64,000 nt of DNA from a bacterium. Lineage in GTDB: Bacteria > Campylobacterota > Campylobacteria > Campylobacterales > Sulfurimonadaceae. A program made the position numbers and the translations under genes. Where the stretch lies: NCBI GenBank assembly GCA_018822665.1, contig JAHJJX010000027.1, positions 248,001-312,000 of the forward strand, given 5' to 3'. Each line of letters starts with the position of its first letter. Position 1 is the stretch's first letter. Positions 47,037 through 56,394 of the stretch are shown one piece after another. A model generated the notes under the pieces. That model saw only the letters and a program-made list of their open reading frames with translations, was not told where the DNA came from and searched no databases.

Positions 47037-49721
47037 ATGGACTCATTATTAGATCAGTTTCTGCAAGAGGCGAGGGAAAACTTAGCGTTTATAGAGCAAA
47101 ACATCGATAAGATAGGTTCAAGCGACCCCGAACTGCTCAACTCTATTTTTCGTGCTGCACATACGCTAAAAGGCGGAAGCGGCATCGTCGGATTTGAATC
47201 TCTCAAAGAGATCACGCACCATGCCGAAGATCTGCTGGATATGCTCAGATCAGGACAAATAGAGTTTAAAGAGAGCATGAGAGAGGTTCTCTATGATGCT
47301 TTTGATGAAGTCATGAACCTTGTTGAAGCAGCCGAAGAGAGCGGAGAAATAGTAGTAGCCGATGAAGAGACTGTAGAGAGACTCATAAAAAATCTCAATG
47401 ATGAAATGGGCAAAACACTCGAATGCAAAACAGCATGGAGTCTTCCTTTTACCGAAGTCTCTGATGTACAAAACCTCATCAATATCCCTCTCTCTTTTTT
47501 AAGAGGCGTGCAAACGCAAAAAATCTTGTTTAAAAACCCTCCGATTGATGAGGAGTTTTGCTCTCATGAGCATCTCTACGCCATCCTTTTCGACATAGAC
47601 GAATCATGCATGGTTTATGGAAACGACCCTCTCTATGCCCTCTCTTTACTCTGTGACAAGGTTTTGGGCATTTATAGCTGCATGAGCGATGAGAATGCCA
47701 AATCGGTTTTAAGCGGCACAGAAGATGAAGAAGGCTTACTGCTGCGAGTGCGTATAGTTGCCTATGTCTATGCGACTTATGAAGAGATAGAAGATTCACT
47801 CTTTAACTTTATAGACGAACTCCAATTTTTGCCTCTTGATGTTGCCGCCCTCCTCTCTCTAAGTGTCGGTGAGGGCCATCACAAACTAGAACTCCTAAAA
47901 GAGCTCTCTGCCCTTGGCAAAACAAATGACATTGCTGCGATGGTCGCCAAGGTTGAAAAATCTCTCGAACTCATCGGCAAAGAGACGCTCCAATACGCCC
48001 AGCTTCAAAGATTTTTAGATATTGCAGGGCTCATTGATGGGCGCGACACCTCGAAGCTGGCACCTTTCTTTGCCGAGCTTTACAAGGGCGAACTCTACAC
48101 TTACGAAGAAGTTTTCCAAGAAGATACCGCTCATGATGCGCAAGCCCAGAATCTACATGAGCAAGAGCCTCCGATGAAAATGGATGCAGCTTTTCTTGGC
48201 GCTTTGGAAGATATGCTTCATCAACAATATAAATCGCTCAAACATATTGATGATGAAGGCTTTAAAAGAACCCTGCATGTCATGCAAAAGATACGAAAAT
48301 TCATCCCTCAAATACCTGAAAATATTAGCTCCAAAGATAAGCTCTCTGCGTTTTTAGAGTCTTATCTGCAGCTCTCGTCTCAAGCGCAACAAAACATTGC
48401 AATAACACAAACGCAAAAAGAGACAAAAGAGGATAGTAAAGAAGAAGTCAAGGAGGTGCTCTCCCAAGAATTCCCAAGCGTAAAAGAGCAGACCAAAAAA
48501 GAGGATGCCGCAAAATCCGTCGTAGGCAAAACGGTAAAAATCGAACAGAAATCCATTGACTCGCTTATGAATGTAGTCGGGGAACTTTTAGTCGCCAAAA
48601 ACTCTCTGCCTTATCTTGCCGATAATGTGAACAACATGAGCCATGAGATAATAAAACGCGAGATTATGGAGAAGTACATCTTTATCAACCGTCTATCCGA
48701 GCAGCTTCAGGACCTTATCATGAGTATGCGTATGCTCCCTATCTCCTATGTTTTTGACAGATACCCAAAACTTGTCCGTGACATCTCCAAAAAGCTTGAA
48801 AAAAAAGTGAATCTTGAGATGGAGGGCGGCGACACCAAACTCGACAAAAACATGATAGAGATGCTCGCAGATCCTATGATACACATCATGAGAAACTCGC
48901 TTGACCATGGCATCGAAACGCCTGATGCAAGGGAGAAAAAAGGCAAAAATCCTATGGGAACAGTAAAGCTGCAGGCCTATGCGGAGTCGGATAGAATCGT
49001 TATAGAGATTATTGATGATGGTGCCGGCATCGATGTTGAAAAACTTGCAAACAAAGTCCTCACAAAAGGCTTGCTGACACATGAGCAGATAGACGCTCTG
49101 AGCGAAGATGAGATGGCTGAGCTCGTTCTTTTGCCGGGACTCTCGACGGTCGATACCATCAGCGAGTTTAGCGGCCGCGGCGTGGGTATGGATGTCGTTA
49201 AAAAATCCATTGAAGGTTTTGGCGGCAATATAAAAATCAAAACAAGAAAAAATATGGGAACGACCATTACCCTCTCCATCCCTGTTTCTCTGGCAGTCAC
49301 TTCGCTCTTGCACATTCAAATGAACGGCATCAATTACGGTATCCCTATGGATAGCGTCTCTGAGACCGTAAAACTCGAAAGAGAAGAGATCAAATATATG
49401 CATAATGAACCTTTTGTATATATCAGAGGCGATGTTATTCCTCTGCTCTTCATCAAGTCTATGTTTAATGAGCAGAGCAGCAAAAATGAGCAGCTTTCAA
49501 TAGTCATCCTCAATATAAAAAACAATCTTTTAGCGCTTGTCGTCAATAAATTTATAGGCCAATTAGATGTAGTACAAAAACCTCTTTCAGGTATTTTTGA
49601 GCACCATCCAATCTTTACGGGAACGGCGCTTTTAGGTAATGGAGAGATAATTATGGCGCTTGATCCGCTTGGGCTGCTTAGGATCTCCCAAAAGCTCAAA
49701 CAAGATATCAAAATAGCATAA
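47037..49721 (+). CDS. cheA: Chemotaxis histidine kinase CheA
   Basis: An 894-residue kinase. The N-terminal Hpt domain has its phosphorylated histidine at H42 (RAAHTLKGGSGIVGF). A long region (about 110-490) with little recognisable homology follows, much longer than the usual P2. The dimerisation helices begin near 505 (VGKTVKIEQKSIDSLMNVVGELLVAK). The ATPase domain has HIMRNSLDHGIETPDARE (N box) and IDDGAGID and GRGVGMDVVK. The C-terminal CheW-like domain (about 750-890) binds receptors and CheW. There is no receiver domain. Confidence 0.95.
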   Translation: MDSLLDQFLQEARENLAFIEQNIDKIGSSDPELLNSIFRAAHTLKGGSGIVGFESLKEITHHAEDLLDMLRSGQIEFKESMREVLYDAFDEVMNLVEAAEESGEIVVADEETVERLIKNLNDEMGKTLECKTAWSLPFTEVSDVQNLINIPLSFLRGVQTQKILFKNPPIDEEFCSHEHLYAILFDIDESCMVYGNDPLYALSLLCDKVLGIYSCMSDENAKSVLSGTEDEEGLLLRVRIVAYVYATYEEIEDSLFNFIDELQFLPLDVAALLSLSVGEGHHKLELLKELSALGKTNDIAAMVAKVEKSLELIGKETLQYAQLQRFLDIAGLIDGRDTSKLAPFFAELYKGELYTYEEVFQEDTAHDAQAQNLHEQEPPMKMDAAFLGALEDMLHQQYKSLKHIDDEGFKRTLHVMQKIRKFIPQIPENISSKDKLSAFLESYLQLSSQAQQNIAITQTQKETKEDSKEEVKEVLSQEFPSVKEQTKKEDAAKSVVGKTVKIEQKSIDSLMNVVGELLVAKNSLPYLADNVNNMSHEIIKREIMEKYIFINRLSEQLQDLIMSMRMLPISYVFDRYPKLVRDISKKLEKKVNLEMEGGDTKLDKNMIEMLADPMIHIMRNSLDHGIETPDAREKKGKNPMGTVKLQAYAESDRIVIEIIDDGAGIDVEKLANKVLTKGLLTHEQIDALSEDEMAELVLLPGLSTVDTISEFSGRGVGMDVVKKSIEGFGGNIKIKTRKNMGTTITLSIPVSLAVTSLLHIQMNGINYGIPMDSVSETVKLEREEIKYMHNEPFVYIRGDVIPLLFIKSMFNEQSSKNEQLSIVILNIKNNLLALVVNKFIGQLDVVQKPLSGIFEHHPIFTGTALLGNGEIIMALDPLGLLRISQKLKQDIKIA

Positions 49722-49734
49722 AGGAGGTACTGTT

Positions 49735-50511
49735 ATGGATTTAATTGTTTTTCAAGTTGCCGGCAGCCGTTACGCTCTTGAGATAGAAAATATACAAAGA
49801 ATTATTCAAGCGACGCAACTCACGACTGTGCCTAATGCCCCTGAAATAATAGACGGTATGTTTAACTATGAAAACAACATTATCAAAGTCGTCAGTTTTC
49901 GCAAACTTATAGGCCTTCGAGCTTACGAGATGCAACTGCGCGACTTTTTTATAAAACAACAGACAGAGTATCGGCATTTTATGGATACACTCAAAGATTC
50001 TCTGGAGCGCGGGGCGGCTTTTAACAGAGCGCTTAACCCGCACAAATGCGAACTTGGCATATGGCTCAAAAACTTTAACTCTTACGATGAAGGGCTCTCT
50101 AAAATCCTCAAGAATCTTCTTGAAGATTTTAGACGTTTGTATGCCTTGGCGAGTGATGCACTAGAGCTCTCTAAAAGCGATGCAAACGCGGCGCTAGAGC
50201 TTTTTAACTTAGAGATACAAAAGGTTTTTCATCAAATGATTCAAGAGATAAACCTCTGTATAGAAAAACTTGAAACAGCCGCGAATTCTTTGCAAAAGAT
50301 GATTATCTACCGGCAGGAGAGTGCACGATTTGCCATCAAAGTGGATGCCATAGAAGATATAGTGCACGCCGAGGAAGAACAGATTATGCGCTCAGATGAA
50401 AACGACAGCAAAGAACTTCAGCTCTATGGGGTTTTAGATGTCGGAGGCAACTTGGTCAACATCATTAAAAATATAAACATAGCTTCCAAAGGAGAACTCC
50501 ATGGCAATTGA
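49735..50511 (+). CDS. CheW with inserted CZB-type domain
   Basis: The 258-residue protein begins with a CheW-like strand set (about 1-65: MDLIVFQVAGSRYALEIENIQRII and MFNYENNIIKVVSFRKLIGL). Helical residues of about 66-190 interrupt it, and the second CheW half (about 190-250: ARFAIKVDAIEDIV) follows. The insert has the chemoreceptor zinc-binding pattern with H81 and C105 in NPHKCELGIWL. The usual pair of late histidines is not clear: that stretch reads FRRLYAL. H103 or H166 might substitute. It adapts CheA to receptors and may sense zinc or oxidants directly. Confidence 0.88.
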   Translation: MDLIVFQVAGSRYALEIENIQRIIQATQLTTVPNAPEIIDGMFNYENNIIKVVSFRKLIGLRAYEMQLRDFFIKQQTEYRHFMDTLKDSLERGAAFNRALNPHKCELGIWLKNFNSYDEGLSKILKNLLEDFRRLYALASDALELSKSDANAALELFNLEIQKVFHQMIQEINLCIEKLETAANSLQKMIIYRQESARFAIKVDAIEDIVHAEEEQIMRSDENDSKELQLYGVLDVGGNLVNIIKNINIASKGELHGN

Positions 50512-50770
50512 GTATACAGAGAATATAAGCATCTTTACTGCGATTATTTACGAAGATGAACTTGTAGCATTGAGAGATTTTTTGCAAGAAAAAGCTCCTG
50601 CTCCACTGACCTTTAATTTTACAGAGTGCGAGGATATCCATCTCGCGGTTTTACAACTCATTCTCGCATACAAAAAAAATTATGACTGCCGTTATGAGTT
50701 CGGCGATGAGACAAAAATATACGCAAAAGTTTTAAAAGGGTTTGATACAAGTGAAAACTATTGTAATTAG
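50501..50770 (+). CDS. Small STAS-like protein of the chemosensory operon
   Basis: An 89-residue protein whose pattern (FTAIIYEDELVALRDFLQEKAPAPLTFNFTECEDIHLAVLQLILAYKK) resembles a shortened STAS/MlaB-type fold. The start overlaps the preceding gene by 11 bases and the stop overlaps the ParA gene. It could interact with the array proteins; the assignment is tentative. Confidence 0.65.
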   Translation: MAIEYTENISIFTAIIYEDELVALRDFLQEKAPAPLTFNFTECEDIHLAVLQLILAYKKNYDCRYEFGDETKIYAKVLKGFDTSENYCN

Positions 50771-51512
50771 CAACCGCAAGGGCGGCTCTGCCAAAACCAC
50801 TACGGCTGTCAATATAGCCAGCGGTTTAGCAAAACACAGCTCGGTATTGCTTTTGGATTTTGACACGCAGGGTCATGCCTCTATAGGTGTTGGTTGCGAT
50901 TTGAGCGAAGAGCTTGGCGTGCACTCCATTTTTAGCGGAAAAACGTTGAGTGAGACTTTTATACCAACGGTTCATAAAAATCTCACACTCTCGCCTGCGC
51001 TTGTCTTTTTTGATGTGTATGAGTACGCTGATCTCAGAGGTGTCTTAAAAAACAGATTTAAGATGGAAAGTATCACTGAGTTTTTTGACTACTGCGTCAT
51101 AGATACACCGCCGACTTTTGATGCGCTGCTCAAAAACTCTTTGGAAGTGGCTGATAGCGTCGTCATCCCTTTTGTGCCGCATCATTTGGGAGTCGTAGCG
51201 GTCGGTCAAATGCTTCGCGCCCTCTATCAGAGTGCTACACTTTTAGAACGCAAAGTGGCTGAAGTTTACATTCTTCCCGTGATGTATAACCCGCATATCC
51301 CTGAACATAAAGAGTGCGTTGAAAAAGTGAAGAAATCCTTTGGCGAAGCAAAAATGCTCTCTCCAATCGGCATAGATATCAAACTCTCGCAACAGTTTGA
51401 GTCAGGAATACCCATCATTTTAGATGAAAAACGTTCCAGAGGCCTGCAAGACTATAAAAGATGCGTCGAAGAACTCTTGGAAAGATTTCAGGGGGCTGAG
51501 ATGTATGGGTAA
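50751..51512 (+). CDS. ParA-family ATPase of the chemosensory operon
   Basis: A 253-residue deviant Walker A ATPase (SNRKGGSAKTTTAVN) with VLLLDFDTQGHASI and DYCVIDTPPTF motifs. I choose the GTG at 50751 over a TTG at 50742 because AAAGGG lies about 10 bases upstream and the protein then begins KTIVISNRKGG. ParA-like proteins position chemosensory clusters (ParC in Vibrio) or cargo such as plasmids. Lying between array genes, it probably partitions this array at cell division. Confidence 0.88.
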   Translation: MKTIVISNRKGGSAKTTTAVNIASGLAKHSSVLLLDFDTQGHASIGVGCDLSEELGVHSIFSGKTLSETFIPTVHKNLTLSPALVFFDVYEYADLRGVLKNRFKMESITEFFDYCVIDTPPTFDALLKNSLEVADSVVIPFVPHHLGVVAVGQMLRALYQSATLLERKVAEVYILPVMYNPHIPEHKECVEKVKKSFGEAKMLSPIGIDIKLSQQFESGIPIILDEKRSRGLQDYKRCVEELLERFQGAEMYG

Positions 51513-51600
51513 AGCAATAAGCGGCAATAGCCTGAACAAACGCAGAGTGATGAATACAAACAACTTAAATTTACGGAGGCTTGAAAATGACAAAGAGTAA
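51505..51600 (+). CDS. Possible overlapping 31-residue ORF
   Basis: ATG 51505 overlaps the ParA stop codon (ATGGGTAA) and opens a 31-codon frame reading MGKAISGNSLNKRRV at its start, ending at 51600. The coupling overlap is suggestive, but the length is short and the frame ends inside the next gene. It may be spurious or a small ParA partner peptide. No homology is claimed. Confidence 0.3.
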   Translation: MGKAISGNSLNKRRVMNTNNLNLRRLENDKE

Positions 51601-52015
51601 CAACAATATCAGTACAGAGGGACTGACATTTTTAGAAGACGGTGAGGTCCTTTTTGACGATTTATACCTGCTGTCTGAGACGGATGAAAAGGGAATAGTC
51701 GAATATGCAAGCGACTCTTTTTTAAAAATAGCCAACCTCAGAGAGGATGAACTCATCGGCCAGCCGCACAATGTCGTGCGCCATCCGGATATGCCGCGCG
51801 CGGCTTTCAAATCGCTTTGGGACGATGTCAGGCAAAAAGGATTTTGGACGGGTTATGTAAAAAATTCCCGTAAAGGCGGAGGTTTTTACTGGGTGTATGC
51901 AACCGTTCTGCGCTCAGTCGATAAAAATGGAAAGACAAAATATGTCTCTATCAGGGTCAAGCCTTCGCGAGAAGATATTAAAAAAGCCCAACAGCTTTAT
52001 GCAACATTAGTTTAG
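51587..52015 (+). CDS. PAS-domain protein of the chemosensory operon (Aer-like)
   Basis: A 142-residue PAS protein with GQPHNVVRHPDMPRAAFKSLW and the strand GGGFYWVYATVLRSVD, as in energy-taxis PAS domains that bind FAD. It starts at ATG 51587 after GGAGG. It has no membrane or signalling part and lies directly before the soluble receptor, so it probably supplies the sensory domain to it in trans. It resembles the PAS protein at the end of the nos operon (14602-15126). Confidence 0.9.
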   Translation: MTKSNNNISTEGLTFLEDGEVLFDDLYLLSETDEKGIVEYASDSFLKIANLREDELIGQPHNVVRHPDMPRAAFKSLWDDVRQKGFWTGYVKNSRKGGGFYWVYATVLRSVDKNGKTKYVSIRVKPSREDIKKAQQLYATLV

Positions 52016-52033
52016 TGTTAAAAGGAATATATC

Positions 52034-53920
52034 ATGCCATTAATCAATAAAAACACTCCAGCAATATCTGCACCGACGGTAGCATCAAGCGGGGACAAAC
52101 GCAGACAACGGACCTTAGCAAAACAACAGCAAATCAGTGAAAGCATAGCCGGCGTCGCTATGACAATCCTTGAAAACGCACAAGAGAGCGTCAGTGCCAT
52201 TGAAGAGTTAAAATCATCCATGGAGCAAATCGCCACGGCTGCCGAGGAAAACAGCGGAGCGAGCGAGCAAGCGCTTTTGAACGTCAACAGCATCAGTTCC
52301 AATATTACAAGAATGAACGCGAGTATAGATACCGTAATCTCCTCAACTTTGACTGCGGGTGAAAACATCATGTCCTCCGTCGGCAAGATCAACGATTCCG
52401 TTTCAAGAATGGACATGGCGGTCAGCGTCGCACAAGCCTCTTCTACAAAAAGTGAAGAGCTCAAAGTATCTTCGCAAAACATCGGCGATGCCGTCGGTTT
52501 CATCGCAAAAATTGCCGATCAGACAAATCTTCTTGCCTTAAATGCAGCCATAGAAGCAAGCCGTGCCAAAGAGCACGGCAAAGGCTTTGCGGTAGTAGCG
52601 GATGAGACACGAGCTCTTGCAGGAGAGAGTGAGAAAAACGCAGAGTTTATCTCTGAACTTGTAAACAAAATACAAGGAAGCATAGACAACATCATCAAAA
52701 GTATCGGCGCGACTACCAGCATCATCTCAGGTAACGGGAGCAAGGGCAATGCACTGAGTCTAAAGATGGAAGAGCTGACAAAAATAGCCGTCTACTCCGT
52801 TGAAGCGGCAAGAAGCGTTAATACGTACACAAAAAAACTTGGGGATTTTGTCGAAAAAATCAACGTCGGTTCCAAAGACATCGCCAAAGCCTCCATTGAA
52901 ATCGCGCAGTCTGTCGAAAAAACACTCAACGGCATAGAAGTTCAGTCTGATGCCCTCGCCCAAACAGAAGACGACATCAAAGAACTTTCCTCTTTGGCAG
53001 AAGAGCTCAAATACTCAACCGACAGCATAAAATCAGCCGAAGACATTGCCCTCTCGGCAGATACTATCAGCGGTTCCATGGAAGATATCCAAGCTGCGCT
53101 CGAAGATGTCACAAACGCGCTCAATCAGATTGAAACATCCTCACATGCGACAAATAAAAGCGCCCTCAACAACAAAGAGATGATAGTCACGGGCACAGAA
53201 ACCGCAAAAGACATAGACAAGCTCATAGAAATAGCCCGCCGAAATTTTGACCTGCTCAAAGTCTCTTTTAACATCGTGAAAAACAGCGTCGCGGAGATTC
53301 GCGACTCTTTTAGCGAGTCTATCTCTAAAGGCAACGGCGCGGCATCGGAACTCAACGTCATCGTCAAAGAGACAAAAAATGTTGACAAAACGGTGGGCAA
53401 TATCTCAAAGTCCATCGTTCAACTCAATATGCTCGCAATCAGCGGCTCAATCGAAGCGGCGCGTGCGGGAGATTTCGGGAAAGGCTTTGCCGTCGTAAGT
53501 TCTGACATTCGAAACTTGGCCAAAGATTCTGAATCCAATACGGAAAAAATCAATGATATCGTAGAGTCCATGAACTCGGAAATAGACACAGTCAAAACGG
53601 ACTGGAACAATCTCTTAACTTCTCAGGGACATGAGCAAAAAAGCATAAATACACTCATCAACGACATCACCAAAATCATAGATATGCTCGTTGACCTGCT
53701 CGACAGATATACGGGTCTCAAAACCATAAATAACCAAAATCTAGAAGGCATGAATCAGGTCATGATTGGAATCAACGAGATTCAAAAAGCCATAGAACTG
53801 AGTGCGAGAAACGCAATGGAATCCCGCAAAGCAAGCGAACTGATAATCGAGACGGTTTCTCACATCAGCAGCGGCGTGGAAGAGCTCGCGGTTATGGCAG
53901 ACGAACTCCAACAAGGCTAA
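52034..53920 (+). CDS. Soluble chemoreceptor with two signalling tips
   Basis: A 628-residue, fully cytoplasmic methyl-accepting protein with no transmembrane helix and no ligand domain. The first hairpin tip is at about 156-195 (IADQTNLLALNAAIEASRAKEHGKGFAVVADE). A second, diverged tip is at about 455-500 (SKSIVQLNMLAISGSIEAARAGDFGKGFAVVSSDI). Both keep the E-A...GxGFAVV pattern. The long coiled-coil arms are full of Glu/Gln-Ser/Ala steps where methylation could occur. It probably receives its signal from the PAS protein encoded just upstream. Confidence 0.9.
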   Translation: MPLINKNTPAISAPTVASSGDKRRQRTLAKQQQISESIAGVAMTILENAQESVSAIEELKSSMEQIATAAEENSGASEQALLNVNSISSNITRMNASIDTVISSTLTAGENIMSSVGKINDSVSRMDMAVSVAQASSTKSEELKVSSQNIGDAVGFIAKIADQTNLLALNAAIEASRAKEHGKGFAVVADETRALAGESEKNAEFISELVNKIQGSIDNIIKSIGATTSIISGNGSKGNALSLKMEELTKIAVYSVEAARSVNTYTKKLGDFVEKINVGSKDIAKASIEIAQSVEKTLNGIEVQSDALAQTEDDIKELSSLAEELKYSTDSIKSAEDIALSADTISGSMEDIQAALEDVTNALNQIETSSHATNKSALNNKEMIVTGTETAKDIDKLIEIARRNFDLLKVSFNIVKNSVAEIRDSFSESISKGNGAASELNVIVKETKNVDKTVGNISKSIVQLNMLAISGSIEAARAGDFGKGFAVVSSDIRNLAKDSESNTEKINDIVESMNSEIDTVKTDWNNLLTSQGHEQKSINTLINDITKIIDMLVDLLDRYTGLKTINNQNLEGMNQVMIGINEIQKAIELSARNAMESRKASELIIETVSHISSGVEELAVMADELQQG

Positions 53921-53923
53921 ACT

Positions 53924-55288
53924 ATGCAGATCCAGGAGATTATAATCATTAACAACGGCGCCCAGAGCTACGGCATATCAACCCAATTCATCAATCAGGT
54001 TTCCAGAGTGCCCGCTCTTATGCCCCTTCCTCTGAGACCTTTTGGTGTTCGGGGACTCTGTTCTGTGGGCGGAAATATAGTAAGCATTGTTGATATGAAT
54101 CTTTTGCTGGATATGAATGCGGTCGAATATGACGCTCCTTCAAGCAGATTGGTGAGCTTTAACGGTGTCTATGCCTCGCATGCGTTTTTGGTTAATCAAG
54201 TCGATAATATAGTCGAAGTCAATCAAAAAGATACGGAGTATCTCGACAACAACGATGAACTTCTCGCCGTTTACAAATACGAAGATTCCCTAATACAAAT
54301 TGTATCTCTGGATTTTTTACTCTCAAAAATCAAAAAGGTCGCCATTACGTCCAAAGAGATAAAAAAAGGAAAGTCCGAGACAAAAATATCTCTCGAAGAA
54401 AAGAGCAGCAGATTTTTAATCTTTGCAATGGCCAATGAAAGATTCGCCCTCAATATTGACTATTTGCGCGAAATCATTATGGCGGATGTTTCTTTTACAG
54501 AAATAACAGGAAGTTCTTCTGAAATTTTGGGGCTGATCAATCTCAGAAATGAGCTTATCACCGTTCTTGATTTACAGACTTATTACGGTTTTGAACATAC
54601 ACTCAGCTATAAAAACCGCATCCTAATCGTCTCCCACGGGGATAAGACCATAGGTCTTTTAGTTGATGGCATAATAGATATCAAAAACATTCTGGCCAAA
54701 AATATAGAGTATATGTCAGAGAATTTTGAAGACGAAAAGATTAGCGGAGTCATCCATGACGGAAAAAATCTCATCTCATTTTTTGACGCAACGGTTTTAG
54801 ACAAACTCTTTGCTAAAAATAGGAAGTTTATAGATGCCAAAGCTTCCATATACGCAATGGACAAATCTGCGGACATCGCTTTGGAGGTCATTATCTTTGA
54901 GCTGGCAAACAAAGAGTATGCATTCAAAATTGAGAATGTAGCCGAGATTATCGACATAGTTAAGCCCACAGAGATAGCTTATACAAACAAATTTATTGAC
55001 GGCATTATCAATATCAGAGGACAAATTATCACTATTTTTTCTTTATATAAGAAATTAAACATACCGAAAAATATCCATGAGGGCTGCAAAATCATTATAT
55101 GCAATATCAATGAGACGAAAATAGGTTTTATCGTAGAGAGTGTCAGTGATATTTTAAATATCCATAAAAACGAAATCAGAGAACAAAACGACTCTCTTTT
55201 TACCAATGTTTTACATCTTGAGGACGGTAAAAGGCTGGTGCTTTGTATGGATATCGATGAAATCCTCTCCATAAAAGGCCAAGCATGA
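53924..55288 (+). CDS. Triple CheW-domain coupling protein
   Basis: A 454-residue protein of three CheW-like domains in series (about 1-140, 160-300 and 310-454). The repeated pattern is a strand set around ILGLINLRNELITVLDL and IDGIINIRGQIITIFSL. Multi-CheW scaffolds are known in some large chemosensory systems. It follows the receptor gene by 3 bases and overlaps cheB by 4, so the genes are made together. Confidence 0.92.
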   Translation: MQIQEIIIINNGAQSYGISTQFINQVSRVPALMPLPLRPFGVRGLCSVGGNIVSIVDMNLLLDMNAVEYDAPSSRLVSFNGVYASHAFLVNQVDNIVEVNQKDTEYLDNNDELLAVYKYEDSLIQIVSLDFLLSKIKKVAITSKEIKKGKSETKISLEEKSSRFLIFAMANERFALNIDYLREIIMADVSFTEITGSSSEILGLINLRNELITVLDLQTYYGFEHTLSYKNRILIVSHGDKTIGLLVDGIIDIKNILAKNIEYMSENFEDEKISGVIHDGKNLISFFDATVLDKLFAKNRKFIDAKASIYAMDKSADIALEVIIFELANKEYAFKIENVAEIIDIVKPTEIAYTNKFIDGIINIRGQIITIFSLYKKLNIPKNIHEGCKIIICNINETKIGFIVESVSDILNIHKNEIREQNDSLFTNVLHLEDGKRLVLCMDIDEILSIKGQA

Positions 55289-56346
55289 GCAAAAAAATTC
55301 TCATCGTTGATGATTCCGCTTTAGTGAGAAAACAGCTGGGCGAGATCATTGCTATGCTGGATTTTGATATAGAGACGGCAAAAAATGGCCAAGAAGCGGT
55401 CAATAAAGCAACGGCGACTCAGTATGATGTCATAACGATGGATATCAATATGCCCGTCATGGACGGCCTTGAAGCGCTCAAGCAGATCATGCAAAAACAA
55501 CCCACCCCTATTTTGATGGTAAGTTCACTCACCACAGAAGATGCCAACACTACAATGGATGCTCTTGATTTGGGTGCTGTTGACTATATATCCAAACCTG
55601 GAACTATGAACATCGGAAAAAAAGAAAATCAGGAAGATATCTTAGAAAAGGTCAAATCCCTCAGCACCATCTCGCCAAGAAGTCTCAAAAGAAGACTCTC
55701 AAGAGCTCCGACAAGGGTAAGAAATGAGCCTCGGATTAGTGAAAAAAGCTCTCTTCCTCTTACAAGTAAAGAGATAAGCAAAGTACTTCTTATAGGGGCT
55801 TCAACGGGAGGTCCTGGACTTATAGAACAAATCTGCGCCGCCCTGCCTGCGGATTACAAATATCCTGTTTGTATAGTCCAACACATGCCCGCACAATTTA
55901 CCAAAGCTTTTGCTGCAAGAGTAAACCGTTCAAGTATGCTCAAGGTGCAAGAGAGTGCCCACAATATGGAACTCTTGCCCAGAAATATCTACATCGCCCG
56001 CGGCGGCGTTCATATGGGATTTTCCAAAAAGGTATCGGGCAAAATTGTCATAAGAGAGAACAAAGACAAAGGAGAACATTTTTTTCAGCCGAGTGTTGAT
56101 GAGATGTTTTTAAGCGCTTTGGAACTCTTTGAACCTTCCAATCTTATCGGGGTTCTTTTGACAGGCATCGGTGATGACGGTGCCGAGGGAATGGTCAAAC
56201 TCAAACAGGCAGGCGCCTACACCTTGGGAGAGAGTGAAAAAACAGCCGTTGTCTACGGCATGCCCAAAGAAGCTTATGAGAGAGGCGGAGTGAGTGAGCA
56301 GTTAGACTTTATGCAGATATTAAAAAAAATTACCGCATTAAAATAA
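55285..56346 (+). CDS. cheB: Chemotaxis protein-glutamate methylesterase CheB
   Basis: A 353-residue enzyme with a receiver domain (VDDSALVRK, VITMDINMPVMDG) and a methylesterase domain. The catalytic serine is in LIGASTGGPG, the histidine in QHMPAQF and the aspartate in TGIGDDGAEGM. It removes methyl groups placed by CheR. It is the last gene of the operon. Confidence 0.95.
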   Translation: MSKKILIVDDSALVRKQLGEIIAMLDFDIETAKNGQEAVNKATATQYDVITMDINMPVMDGLEALKQIMQKQPTPILMVSSLTTEDANTTMDALDLGAVDYISKPGTMNIGKKENQEDILEKVKSLSTISPRSLKRRLSRAPTRVRNEPRISEKSSLPLTSKEISKVLLIGASTGGPGLIEQICAALPADYKYPVCIVQHMPAQFTKAFAARVNRSSMLKVQESAHNMELLPRNIYIARGGVHMGFSKKVSGKIVIRENKDKGEHFFQPSVDEMFLSALELFEPSNLIGVLLTGIGDDGAEGMVKLKQAGAYTLGESEKTAVVYGMPKEAYERGGVSEQLDFMQILKKITALK

Positions 56347-56394
56347 CTGCCTACTCATTCTCTTTTTGGGCTGTTTTGAACTCTTTTTTGTTCT

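Noticed and set aside
48693-49403. 236-codon frame antisense to cheA
   Set aside because: It is a shadow of cheA codon usage; the protein looks random and the sense strand encodes the kinase core.
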